Numbered from the stretch's first letter, positions 13,729 through 21,271 are shown. The stretch is 23,940 nucleotides of DNA from UBA10205 sp035289625 (GCA_035289625.1 DATDWP010000023.1:1-23940), one strand, 5' to 3'. Notes: a model not told the origin generated them from the sequence alone. Program-made: numbers and translations.

Positions 13729-14114
13729 AAATGCATCTCCAAAATAAAGAGATGCCCCAATATATGCCACAACTTTGCTCTATAATTTCTTAGCATATAT
13801 TAATGCGTATATGGGGTTATTAATCTATATATTTGTGAAAAATTACGTGAGATCCCAAATCAGCTATATAGTTTCTTTTTCTTTTTCATAGCCTAAATAG
13901 GGTAAATATATATTTCTAAGATTTGCAAGTGGGATGCTGGCAAAGTAGTTGTAATGGGGGTGGTGTGCAGAAGGTTTAATTCGATTTTTGGCAAAATTCT
14001 AAATTTGAATTTTTATAGGTGGGGGATATTGCAAAGGAGGGGGTTTACATGTAAGCGGGGGTTTTAGAAGTTTTCATCAAAGCGCTTTTATGCCTTTATT
14101 GTTTGAATATGTGA
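13729..14114. other. Intergenic region with promoters, four G5 runs and an SD-AUG-UAA start-stop
   Basis: The left part holds the AbrB-PhoU promoter. A plus-strand TATA AAATATATATTTC lies at 13904-13916, and further TATA-like sites at 14011-14017 and 14085-14092. In an otherwise AT-rich stretch there are four GGGGG runs (13956-13960, 14021-14025, 14039-14043, 14057-14061). GGAGG at 14036-14040 is followed after 8 nt by ATG-TAA (14049-14054), a start codon with an immediate stop. A 37-codon ORF (13954-14067) covers the same bases in another frame but has no SD and no coding look. Confidence 0.4.
14085..14092 (+). promoter_or_regulatory. TATA box of the 14115 kinase gene (leaderless)
   Basis: CTTTTATG is centred about 26 nt before ATG 14115 and there is no SD. 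Confidence 0.4.
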
Positions 14115-14642
14115 ATGGATCTAGTGGATTTGCAGCAGATTTCAAAAGGCTGGAGCGCATACATATATTGTGCAAAAGATCCTGTCGGGAAAAAAGTGGC
14201 CGTCAAGGTTTTGCGCTCAAAATCAAACCGTAAGGATATGGCGGCAAGAGAAACCAAAAATCTTCAAATTGCAAATTCAGTTGGAGTTGGCCCACAGTGG
14301 TTCTACACTGATTTTGAAAAAAATATGGTTGTAATGGAATTTATTGAAGGGGAAAGTTTTAGGAAGTGGGTTTTTGGGGGCATTTCAAAAAAAGAGCTCG
14401 AGGTTTTTTTGGAAAAATTATTCAAGCAGGCAGAAGCGCTTGATGGAATTGGGCTAGATCATGGCCAGCTTGCAGGAAAAGGGGCAAATATTATGGTGCG
14501 AAAAGGCTTTCCTGTAATAATTGATTTTGAAAAAGCATCAACTTCCCGCAAGGTGCACAATGTGAAAGTTTTGGATTCATTTTTATTCAAAAGCAAGGAT
14601 TCTGCTATTGTGAAAAGGATTAGAAAAGTGCTAGAATCCTAG
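14115..14642 (+). CDS. Small Ser/Thr-kinase-like protein (COG2112 type)
   Basis: The protein is 175 aa, a minimal protein-kinase fold. It has a glycine-loop substitute ISKGWSAYIYCA (9-20), the ATP-binding lysine in KKVAVKVLRS (K31), a helix-C glutamate in AARETKNLQ (E46), hinge MEFIEGESF, catalytic loop GLDHGQLAGKGANIMV (D115, N125) and the metal-binding DFE in IIDFEKAS (D137). The 'LDHGxL' catalytic loop and DFE in place of DFG match the archaeal COG2112 kinase-like family, related to the RIO/Bud32 group. The substrate is unknown. It begins 26 nt after a TATA-like CTTTTATG, so it is likely leaderless. The histone-fold gene follows convergently 18 bp away. Confidence 0.82.
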   Translation: MDLVDLQQISKGWSAYIYCAKDPVGKKVAVKVLRSKSNRKDMAARETKNLQIANSVGVGPQWFYTDFEKNMVVMEFIEGESFRKWVFGGISKKELEVFLEKLFKQAEALDGIGLDHGQLAGKGANIMVRKGFPVIIDFEKASTSRKVHNVKVLDSFLFKSKDSAIVKRIRKVLES

Positions 14643-14660
14643 CACCTAAATTTTAATTAT

Positions 14661-15053
14661 TTATTTCACAAATTTGCGGTCAACTTCTAATATTAGTACA
14701 TCGCATGCGGCTTTTATGGATTCTAGCTGCTTTATTATTCTCTCTTTTTCCTTTTCAATGTCCTGGATGTTTTCATAAGGTTCTATTGCTTCGCGAAGCA
14801 TAGATCCGTCAACATAGGTGTAGGGGTATTTGTCCATTTTTTGGGCAATTCTCTCAACCATTTTTCCAAGCCAGATGTTCATTTCATTTTTGACCTGGCC
14901 TTTTATTTGCTTTCCTGTTGAGAGGTGCTTTCGTAGCATGTTTACAATGGTTGCGCGCGGAAATGGAAGTTTACTTTCATCTATTTCCTCTTCATCTTCC
15001 TCTTCAACTGTTACTACTTTTTCCTCTTCCATTTTTGCTTGCTGTTCAACCAT
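14661..15053 (-). CDS. Histone-fold-like protein with acidic N-tail and C-terminal coiled coil
   Basis: The protein is 130 aa. Residues 1-28 are mostly Glu/Asp (MEEEKVVTVEEEDEEEIDES). Residues about 29-93 fit the helix-loop-long helix-loop-helix plan of archaeal histones: LPFPRATIVNMLRKHL, then KGQVKNEMNIWLGKMVERIA, then the loop TYV and DGSMLREAIEPYE, alignable in outline with the HMf pattern 'LPxAPxxRIIK...KTIKAEDIxLAxRxF'. Residues 95-130 form a charged helix. The lysine/arginine DNA contacts at the second loop of canonical histones are not conserved. ATG 15053 follows GGGGG 6 nt upstream, with TATA-like ATATTAATTAA at about 15096-15106. It might bind DNA or act as a protein-dimerising histone-fold module. 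The fold assignment is by eye. Confidence 0.6.
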   Translation of the reverse strand: MVEQQAKMEEEKVVTVEEEDEEEIDESKLPFPRATIVNMLRKHLSTGKQIKGQVKNEMNIWLGKMVERIAQKMDKYPYTYVDGSMLREAIEPYENIQDIEKEKERIIKQLESIKAACDVLILEVDRKFVK

Positions 15054-15173
15054 TAAAATCCCCCAAAAATATAGGTATTTGCCTCTAAAAAAAGCTTAAT
15101 TAATATGGGCACCATTCACATTTTAAAGGCTTATCAGGGGTGGTTTTTGCTTAGTAAAAATGGCATTCAATTT

Positions 15174-15187
15174 GGCTAATATTAGCC
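15174..15187. repeat. Perfect 14-bp palindrome GGCTAATATTAGCC
   Basis: This dyad lies between the divergent histone-fold and 15310 genes, about 90 bp before the TATA AGTATAAAATAAGG (15271-15284) of the latter. It is a probable protein-binding site. Confidence 0.5.
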
Positions 15188-15309
15188 ATAAACTAGGTTT
15201 TATTTTCGGCGTTTTGCGGTTCGGTTTTGAGGCCGATACCTTAAAATAGTCGGGTATTCTTTCTATTTTCTATAGTATAAAATAAGGTTTTTTGCAAGAG
15301 GGTAGTTTG

Positions 15310-16206
15310 ATGAATTTATTGAGAAGAGTAGCAAGCTTGGCACATGATGTGCACAGAAAGTGGCGTGCTAAATTTCACTCCAATCCAATAGCACAATTAC
15401 AATTTCGTTCTATTCCTCAGGGACATAGCATTTTGGAAAAAATAGCTAAAAATCATGGTAATTTTGAAAAATGTCTTCTCAATGTAGGAGTTAGCCCTCG
15501 CTTTTGCAAAAAGGTCATTAATGCTTTTCCTCTCAAGGGCGAATATGATAAGGTTGAAGCCCAATTTTCTGCAAGAGTTGAGTTGCTTCACGCAATCAAT
15601 TATGGTCTTATAACAGATGAGCAGACGCTGAAGAGATCTCTTCTAATTCCTCCGATAAAAGCATTTGCAGGTGAAAAGCATCCAAGTATCCATTTCCTTT
15701 CTACGCTAGTTCCGGCTTTGCGCGAAAAAAATATTATTTCAGACTCCGAATCTGCCTGGCTCAAAAATAAGGGGTTATATACTAATCTTCTTAGTGCGCT
15801 TGAAGATGCAAACCAGCACGGGAAGCTAGATTTTGTACAAGGGTGCTTGACTGAGGCAGTACGAGCTGAAATTGTTAAATCTCAAGAAGTTATTGGATCT
15901 TTATTATCTAAAATCAATTCTTTCCATAATGAAATGCAGATAAAATATCGTGGGAAAATAACCGGCCCTATGGGTAGCAGAGCGTTTCTTCCTCTCACGA
16001 CTTTGTCATCTTTTATGCGACAGGGCGCAATAACTTCTTTTCAAGAACTTGACTACTATACTACTGCGGTAAGGGGGGTTAATTGGAACAGTGAAAAAAT
16101 GCATCTTTTTTATGCTAATTTGATAGCCTCAGGCCATTTAGTTACTTTTGAAAATTTGAAGAAGGTTCTATATGAGCTTAAGGTTGATGCATACCAGTAT
16201 GGTTGA
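15310..16206 (+). CDS. Unrecognised 298-aa soluble protein
   Basis: The protein is 298 aa from ATG 15310, preceded by GAGGGT about 9 nt upstream; an in-frame TTG at 15292 is less likely. It has no signal peptide or membrane helix. It is predicted largely helical from its pattern (ASLAHDVHRKWRAKF, ARVELLHAINYGLITDEQTL, EDANQHGKLDFVQGCLTEAV), with several repeats of the kind 'hydrophobic helix then LxTxExxx' (GLITDEQTLKRS, HLVTFENLKKVL, AITSFQELDYYT) that suggest a helical-repeat architecture. I see no catalytic motif and no known family. TATA-like AGTATAAAATAAGG is at 15271-15284. It is divergent from the histone-fold gene with a 14-bp palindrome between them. Confidence 0.75.
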   Translation: MNLLRRVASLAHDVHRKWRAKFHSNPIAQLQFRSIPQGHSILEKIAKNHGNFEKCLLNVGVSPRFCKKVINAFPLKGEYDKVEAQFSARVELLHAINYGLITDEQTLKRSLLIPPIKAFAGEKHPSIHFLSTLVPALREKNIISDSESAWLKNKGLYTNLLSALEDANQHGKLDFVQGCLTEAVRAEIVKSQEVIGSLLSKINSFHNEMQIKYRGKITGPMGSRAFLPLTTLSSFMRQGAITSFQELDYYTTAVRGVNWNSEKMHLFYANLIASGHLVTFENLKKVLYELKVDAYQYG

Positions 16207-16213
16207 ACGGGTA

Positions 16214-16225
16214 AAAATATTAATT
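16214..16225 (+). promoter_or_regulatory. TATA box of the cobO gene (leaderless)
   Basis: AAAATATTAATT is centred about 26 nt before ATG 16245, with no SD. Confidence 0.45.
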
Positions 16226-16244
16226 CTTTGAACCTAATTTTTGA

Positions 16245-16796
16245 ATGGAAAAATCCTCTTTTGGCCTAGTGCAGATTTACTGGGGCAATGGGAAAGGCAA
16301 AACCACCGCATCTTTAGGCCTAGCTCTTCGCGCTCTTGGCCGCGGCTTTAAAGTGCACCTTGTTCAATTCATGAAAGGCGGGATTGAGGGAAATTCTGAT
16401 TTTGAGGAGTACGGGGAATTAGCGGCCCTCAAAAAATTTGAAAATTTTTCGAATAAAAGGTTTGGCGTGAAAAAGTGGGTAATTGGAAAACCGCAAAAAG
16501 AGCATTTAGAGCAGGGAAAAGCTGCTCTTGAATATTCAAAAGGGATTGCGAGTTCTGGAAAATATGATTTGATTATAATTGATGAAATACTCTATGCAGT
16601 GCAGCTTGGAGTAGTTAGTGAAAATGAAGTGCTCGTACTAATTGACTCAAAGGCAAAAAATACGGAATTAGTTCTTACTGGTTCTCATAAACCGTTTGAG
16701 AAAATTTTTGAAAAAGCGGATTTAGTAACAGAAGTAAAAAAGCACAAGCACCCTTTCGATAAAGGCGTCCCTGCGCGTTTGGGGCTTGAGTTCTGA
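16245..16796 (+). CDS. cobO: Corrinoid adenosyltransferase, CobO/BtuR family
   Basis: The protein is 183 aa, normal family length. Walker A is GNGKGKTTASLGLALRALG (14-32). Other family landmarks are KVHLVQFMKGG, the DEIL metal/ATP motif in YDLIIIDEILYAVQLGVV, TELVLTGSHKP, and the ending ADLVTEVKKHKHPFDKGVPA plus RLGLEF. The enzyme transfers adenosyl from ATP to cob(I)alamin or cobinamide. No other cobalamin gene is in the window, so it may serve salvage. The TATA-like AAAATATTAATT 26 nt before ATG indicates a leaderless mRNA. It is convergent with the beta-propeller gene 6 bp away. Confidence 0.92.
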   Translation: MEKSSFGLVQIYWGNGKGKTTASLGLALRALGRGFKVHLVQFMKGGIEGNSDFEEYGELAALKKFENFSNKRFGVKKWVIGKPQKEHLEQGKAALEYSKGIASSGKYDLIIIDEILYAVQLGVVSENEVLVLIDSKAKNTELVLTGSHKPFEKIFEKADLVTEVKKHKHPFDKGVPARLGLEF

Positions 16797-16802
16797 ACTG
16801 AA

Positions 16803-18848
16803 TTATTCTAGCAAGAATTCAGAAATATTTTCAAGGCTAGAAAGATCATTTGCCTTTATCATCCTCTGCGAAATCGTGTAGAGTACATCTTCAATGTAGA
16901 GTGATCTTTGCACAAGGTAGTCGCCGTAATAGTAATATCCGCGCATTAGTTCGTCCTGCTCTGTTGCGTGGGTGATTCTTCCTCTTTCTTCAAATCCATT
17001 TTCAAGTGTCACTTTGTAAACAAATGCTCCCTGGAAAGTTGCTTCGCCATATTCTGGGGATGCTCTGCTAATTACAGCCGGGGTTGTTGTCCCGTCTTTA
17101 GTTTGCGTTTCTAATTGGTCTTTGTTTAGGATTTCATGTAGTTCTATTGGAAGTACAAGAAGCTCTTTGCCCTTATCGTAGAGGAATGCCTTGTGGTTGC
17201 GCAGCGCAAATGAATCTGTTCCGCGGTCGCCAATTATTATTTTGTGCATCTCTTTTGGGTTTTCAACATTTGTTACATCAAATATTGCCATTTTCATTCC
17301 CTGATACCATGCAAAGTTTCCGTATTCAGATTCGATTGTATCTTTTCCTATTCCTATTATGTGGTTTTCATCAATTGGGTGCAAATAATCTGAATACCCC
17401 GGTATTTTGAGTTTTCCTAAAACTTTTGGTTCAAACGGGTTTGCAAGATCGATTACAAATAAAGGGTCGACTTTTTTGAAAGTTACCATATATGCCCTCT
17501 TGCCCATAAACCTAGCGGAGTATATGCTCTCGCCCGGGGCAAGGCCTTCTAATTTTCCGATTTGTTTCATTTCTTTGTCAAGTACGTACATATTATTCAT
17601 AGAAGGGTTCAATTGGTCCCAGTTATTTCCGCTGGTTGTTGCAACGCGCAAATTTTCCTCAAATTCATCCATTGAAAATTGGTTGAGTACATGGCCTCTG
17701 ACAATTCCCTGGCCTAAAAAACCCACATTTCCATCAGCAAAACTGAATTTGTTGATAATAGTGCTCTCGGTATCCCCGTAAATTGCCCTTTGCGCATCTT
17801 TTATTATCGGGGTTTGCGGGGGCAAGTAGGAAGTTGAGGAGAGGTAGATGTTTTGCAAAGAGGCAAAAATGTTTTGCGCGCTCCCTGCAATTGTTTGCTT
17901 TGAAAGTTCATACGTTCTAATATCAATGCTAGCAATTGTAACAAAGCTATGTGCTGGTGTCGGGTAGATGTATCCGATTTGCGAGGGGCTTGCTATTTTT
18001 TGGTCAACTCCATCAATTTGCATTAGTGGAATAATATCATAATTTTCTGCGGCGTAATAATAATTTGGGTAGCTATTTATTACAAAAATAACTTTGCCAT
18101 CAACTAATCTTGATGTCAGGTAGCTCCCTTCAAATTCAAGGTGCTTTTCTCTTACCGGGTTTTGCTTATCACTAATATCATATACGGTTACTGTTGCGCG
18201 CTGTGTAGTGTATGGATAGTAATAATCTGTTCCCGGTCTACTCGGCATTGAAACTGCTGCAGATCCGCTCCCGGAAGTTTTCCCGGCATATGCATCATAG
18301 TACTCGTAGTTGTTTTCAAATCCAAATACTATAAGTTTTGTACCTTCTACAAACATTTCAGTCGGGCTGATATTATTCATATCAATTGAACTGATCACTT
18401 TCCCATCCTGCGCAGGGTAGGCATCTACTATAACGATTTTATTTTTAGAAAAAACATAAATGTATTTTCCGTCTGTTTTTACAATATCTGCTTCATCAAC
18501 CCCTTCAATTTGTACATTTGTTGTTGAGAAGCTCTTTTGCGAAGAATCGGATTCTGCTGCTGTATTTGTTGCTCCAGTTGCCATTGTAGGAAGTGATGTG
18601 AAGTCTCGTAAAATTCCACCGGCTCCGTAATTTCCAGATCTTGATTGTTCAAAATAAGCGAGCATTTCATTCTCGTCTTTAAATGTCGGGATTTCTTTGA
18701 AAGAAATAGCGTTGGTGTTTGTATTAGGTTTTTCTACATTCTCCTCTGGCATAAATACTTTGTAAGAGCACCCAGTAAGTGCTATTATTGAAATGAATAA
18801 AATTGCAACTATTGCTTTGTGGTTTTTGTATTTGTGGCTTTGATTCAT
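16803..18848 (-). CDS. Secreted beta-propeller lipoprotein (PF09826-like)
   Basis: The protein is 681 aa. The lipoprotein signal ends in lipobox ALTGC (Cys27). After a linker, the family's hallmark TNVQIEGVDEADIVKTDGKY (about 110-129) starts a series of beta-propeller blades with recurrent 'VDG/EGTKLIVF', 'VTVYDISDKQNPVREKHLEF', 'FVIDLANPFEPKVLGKLKIP' and 'MAIFDVTNVENPKEMHKI' strands. Family members (beta propeller domain PF09826) are secreted proteins of archaea and bacteria with no firm activity. Tyr/Ser-rich loops (DYYYPYTTQ, YYYYGDY) may be interaction surfaces. A TATA box (18871-18880) about 27 nt before the ATG suggests a leaderless transcript. It is probably anchored to the outer face of the membrane. 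Confidence 0.9.
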   Translation of the reverse strand: MNQSHKYKNHKAIVAILFISIIALTGCSYKVFMPEENVEKPNTNTNAISFKEIPTFKDENEMLAYFEQSRSGNYGAGGILRDFTSLPTMATGATNTAAESDSSQKSFSTTNVQIEGVDEADIVKTDGKYIYVFSKNKIVIVDAYPAQDGKVISSIDMNNISPTEMFVEGTKLIVFGFENNYEYYDAYAGKTSGSGSAAVSMPSRPGTDYYYPYTTQRATVTVYDISDKQNPVREKHLEFEGSYLTSRLVDGKVIFVINSYPNYYYAAENYDIIPLMQIDGVDQKIASPSQIGYIYPTPAHSFVTIASIDIRTYELSKQTIAGSAQNIFASLQNIYLSSTSYLPPQTPIIKDAQRAIYGDTESTIINKFSFADGNVGFLGQGIVRGHVLNQFSMDEFEENLRVATTSGNNWDQLNPSMNNMYVLDKEMKQIGKLEGLAPGESIYSARFMGKRAYMVTFKKVDPLFVIDLANPFEPKVLGKLKIPGYSDYLHPIDENHIIGIGKDTIESEYGNFAWYQGMKMAIFDVTNVENPKEMHKIIIGDRGTDSFALRNHKAFLYDKGKELLVLPIELHEILNKDQLETQTKDGTTTPAVISRASPEYGEATFQGAFVYKVTLENGFEERGRITHATEQDELMRGYYYYGDYLVQRSLYIEDVLYTISQRMIKANDLSSLENISEFLLE

Positions 18849-18870
18849 GACAACAATATGGTCCTCGGGG

Positions 18871-18880
18871 ACTTAAATAC
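18871..18880 (-). promoter_or_regulatory. TATA box of the beta-propeller gene (leaderless)
   Basis: GTATTTAAGT on the minus strand is centred 27 nt before ATG 18848. Confidence 0.45.
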
Positions 18881-18982
18881 TTCGTTTTTTGTTAGGCGTA
18901 AGGCTAAGTAGTTTTTTTTACATCTGCACTCAAATTTCAAAGGGCTTAGAATGAATAAGACAAAAATGAGTCGCACACATAA

Positions 18983-19009
18983 ATGCCTCCTGGCCATTTG
19001 ACGAGGCAT
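18983..19009. other. Hairpin ATGCCTC/GAGGCAT in the 218-bp divergent gap
   Basis: Seven perfect pairs close a 13-nt loop that contains TGGCCA. It lies between the divergent beta-propeller and endonuclease IV-like genes. Role unknown. Confidence 0.35.
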
Positions 19010-19037
19010 GGCTTAAATTTTTGCTGGCCGTTACCAA

Positions 19038-19044
19038 TTTAAAT
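19038..19044 (+). promoter_or_regulatory. TATA box that selects ATG 19067
   Basis: TTTAAAT is centred 26 nt before ATG 19067, which favours that codon over the in-frame GTG 19061 as the start of a leaderless mRNA. Confidence 0.4.
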
Positions 19045-19066
19045 TCGCCTTTGCATCTTTGTGGAT

Positions 19067-19906
19067 ATGATAGCTCCTTCAAAATTGCTCTTTGCAACAG
19101 CCGGAATTCCGCTTTCCACAACTCCGCGGGATACTGCAAACGGAATTAAGAGAGTAAAAGAGTTAGGTTTGGGGGCAATGGAACTCGAATTTGTGCAGAG
19201 CGTTTTCATTTCAAAAGAAAAAGCCCCTGATGTAAAAAAAGTCGCGCAAGAGCAGGAGGTTGTGCTAACTTGCCATGCTCCGTATTTTATAAATCTCAAT
19301 GCAATTGAGCCGCAAAAGAGAGGGGCTTCGCGTTCAAGGATTTTGCAAAGCGCCAAGATTTTGGATGCATGCGGCGGGTATTCTGTGTGCTTTCACCCTG
19401 GGTATTATTTGAAAATAGAGCCTTCAAAAGTTTATGAGAGCGTCAAATCCGAATTGAAAAAAGTCCTAGAGGAAGTAAAAACCCTGGGGCTAAAGGTCTG
19501 GATTAGACCTGAAACTACCGGAAAACCAAACCAATTCGGGACAATTGAAGAGTTATGCGAACTTAGCGCAGAATTTGATAATGTTTTGCCGGTAGTTGAT
19601 TTTTCTCACCTGCACGCGCGAACAAACGGCAAATTCAACACAAAAGAAGAGTTTGAGTATGTGCTTGGTTTAATTGAAAAAAAATTGGGCAAAGTTGCAA
19701 TTTCAAATATGCACATGCACCTCTCAGGCATTGCATATAATGCAACTGGGGAGAGAAATCATCTTATCTTAAAAGAGAGCGATATGAATTACATTGCGGT
19801 TTTGCAAACCCTAAAAGATTTTGGGGCAAAAGGAGTTTTAGTTTGTGAGAGCCCAAATATTGAAGAGGACGCGCTGCTTTTGAAGAGAACTTATGAGGGT
19901 CTCTAA
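19067..19906 (+). CDS. Endonuclease IV-like TIM-barrel protein (AP endonuclease family 2)
   Basis: The protein is 279 aa. Nearly all metal ligands of endonuclease IV can be placed at family spacing: H70 in TCHAPYFINL, H110 in CFHPGYY, E149 in RPETTGK, D178 and H181 in VVDFSHLHAR, H216 in NMHMHLSG, H232 in GERNHL and E261 in CESPNIEEDALLLKRTY. The Asp-x-His pair of the bacterial enzyme appears as Glu-Arg-Asn-His. The family cleaves DNA 5' of abasic sites in base-excision repair using three zinc ions; this archaeal branch may differ in substrate. ATG 19067 is chosen from the TATA spacing. A weak AGGCC/GGCCT hairpin follows the stop at 19930-19945. Confidence 0.82.
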   Translation: MIAPSKLLFATAGIPLSTTPRDTANGIKRVKELGLGAMELEFVQSVFISKEKAPDVKKVAQEQEVVLTCHAPYFINLNAIEPQKRGASRSRILQSAKILDACGGYSVCFHPGYYLKIEPSKVYESVKSELKKVLEEVKTLGLKVWIRPETTGKPNQFGTIEELCELSAEFDNVLPVVDFSHLHARTNGKFNTKEEFEYVLGLIEKKLGKVAISNMHMHLSGIAYNATGERNHLILKESDMNYIAVLQTLKDFGAKGVLVCESPNIEEDALLLKRTYEGL

Positions 19907-20009
19907 CTTTTGGATCTAGAAAAGTTCCTAGGCCTCTAATGGCCTCTTGATTGCGGTTTGTGGTGAAAGGTTTTTTTGGTTTAGTTTTGTTACGAAGAAA
20001 AAACAACTA

Positions 20010-20019
20010 TTTATAAAAA
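20010..20019 (+). promoter_or_regulatory. TATA box of the SIMPL-domain gene
   Basis: TTTATAAAAA would start transcription near 20042, leaving about 20 nt that carry the SD GAGGTG (20050-20055), 6 nt before ATG 20062. Confidence 0.5.
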
Positions 20020-20061
20020 CTAAATTCCTCTTGTTCATAAAACTCTAAAGAGGTGTTTTTA

Positions 20062-20925
20062 ATGGACAACAAAAATAACTATTTTATAATGGGCGCAGTG
20101 GTATTTGTTGCTGTGCTGGCAGCCGGGCTTTTGCTGGGTACACTTTCACCGCAAGGGCAAAATGCTCTGCTCGCGCAAGATAGTGCGAAATCAAATATGT
20201 ATGCGGCTAGTGTGCCTCAAGGGGGCGCAATAAAATCGGCTTCAGGGGCTGAATTTGCATCAACATCTTATGGCTCTGTAATTGACAGAAAGCTTATAAC
20301 AGTTTCAGGTTCTGTTGTAAAGACAGCAGCACCAGAGGAAGCGTTAATTGAATTTAGCGTGGAGACTCTTGATAAAAGCGCTTCAGAGAGCCAGAAAAAG
20401 AATGCGGACCTTTCCGCAAAAGTAAGGGATGCTCTAAAAGCAATAGGGGTTGAGGAAGCAAACATAAAGACAACTTCCTACACATTGTACGAAGAGTTCC
20501 AATGGGATGAATTTTCAAGAAAATCTATCTCTAGTGGTTATAGGACATCAAATACAATTGAAGTGAAAATTTTAGACCTCTCAAATACGGGAAAAGTTAT
20601 TGATGCTGCGGTAAAGGCCGGCGTTAATAGGGTTAGCGGGGTTACATTCACCCTCTCAAAAGAGAGTGAGGCGCAGCTTCGTACGCAGGCTCTAAAAGAT
20701 GCAGCTCAGAGCGCAAAGGAAAAAGCGCAGAGCATTGCAGCAGGGTTTGGAGTAGGAGTTGGCGGGCTCTATAGCGCAAGTGAAGGCTATAGCTATGTGC
20801 CGGTCTACCGCAACCTAAATTATGCAAAGGATGCAGCAGCAGAAGCCGGAGGGTTTGATACCCCGATCACCCCGGGGGATGTAAAGCTCACGGTAAATGT
20901 CGACGCGCAGTTTGAAATAGTGTAA
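20062..20925 (+). CDS. SIMPL-domain (DUF541) exported protein
   Basis: The protein is 287 aa. An N-terminal helix at about 9-27 (FIMGAVVFVAVLAAGLLLGT) acts as signal anchor. A Ser/Ala/Gly linker leads to the SIMPL/DUF541 domain (about 72-287): ITVSGSVVKTAAPEEALIEF, ETLDKSASESQKKNADLSAK, VRDALKAIGVEEANIKTTSY, the Tyr-rich strand YEEFQWDEF, TSNTIEVKILDLSNTGKVID, AAVKAGVNRVSGVTFTLSKE and QALKDAAQSAKEKAQSIAAG. The domain order and spacing match the family, whose members are periplasmic or surface proteins of uncertain role, some stress-related. The SD GAGGTG 6 nt before ATG fixes the start. An intrinsic-like terminator follows, so it is monocistronic. Confidence 0.92.
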   Translation: MDNKNNYFIMGAVVFVAVLAAGLLLGTLSPQGQNALLAQDSAKSNMYAASVPQGGAIKSASGAEFASTSYGSVIDRKLITVSGSVVKTAAPEEALIEFSVETLDKSASESQKKNADLSAKVRDALKAIGVEEANIKTTSYTLYEEFQWDEFSRKSISSGYRTSNTIEVKILDLSNTGKVIDAAVKAGVNRVSGVTFTLSKESEAQLRTQALKDAAQSAKEKAQSIAAGFGVGVGGLYSASEGYSYVPVYRNLNYAKDAAAEAGGFDTPITPGDVKLTVNVDAQFEIV

Positions 20926-20934
20926 ATGCATTTA

Positions 20935-20963
20935 GGGCCAATTTGGCCCAATTTTTATTTTTA
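20935..20963 (+). terminator. Terminator of the SIMPL-domain gene
   Basis: GGGCC (20935-20939) and GGCCC (20945-20949) form a 5-bp GC stem with an AATTT loop. The stem can extend partly through the symmetric AA/TT. It is followed by a T-rich tract (AATTTTTATTTTTA). Confidence 0.6.
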
Positions 20964-20973
20964 GAAATAGGAT

Positions 20974-21150
20974 TTATGGGAATTTTTTCCTATTTTTCGG
21001 GAGCCATCTTCTGTTGTATTCGCGCGCTTCTTCCGGAGTTTTTAACATAACAAAATCACGAGGAAGGCTAAGGCCTGCACGATTAGCTACTTTTTGCTGA
21101 TATGGTGTTAGAGTTATTTTTTCTCCGAACTTTGCCTGTATATTTAAGTG
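20974..21150 (-). pseudogene. Coding-like fragment without a start codon, unrecognised
   Basis: On the minus strand a frame of 58 codons is open between TGA 21151-21153 and TAA 20974-20976. It reads like real protein (KITLTPYQQKVANRAGLSLP, then RDFVMLKTPEEAREYNRRWL) with normal residue balance, but it has no ATG, GTG or TTG near its beginning; the only Met codon is internal (VMLK). An out-of-frame ATG at 21157 starts MTLKYTGKV and would need a frameshift to join. It may be the decayed 3' end of a gene, a gene with a rare start (ATA after CGGAG), or a sequence error. The rest of the 362-bp gap up to the ferredoxin shows no other gene. Confidence 0.35.
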
Positions 21151-21271
21151 TCATAGCAGTTCTAAGATTTTATCCGAGTGGGAAAAAGCTATTGCAATTT
21201 TTCGGCTTTTTTTTGCTGTATTTTTTGGCGGGGTCTTTCTCCCTGTGAGTGTAGCTCCATATCTGCTTTTC

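Noticed and set aside
13954..14067. 37-aa ORF MGVVCRRFNS...
   Set aside because: It has no SD, an odd Arg/Cys/Phe-rich composition and no recognisable fold; the region is better explained as a leader with G-runs.
14115..14642. Bud32 (KEOPS kinase) identity for the small kinase
   Set aside because: The catalytic loop LDHGQLAGKGANI with DFE fits the COG2112 kinase-like family better than Bud32, and no kae1 neighbour is present.
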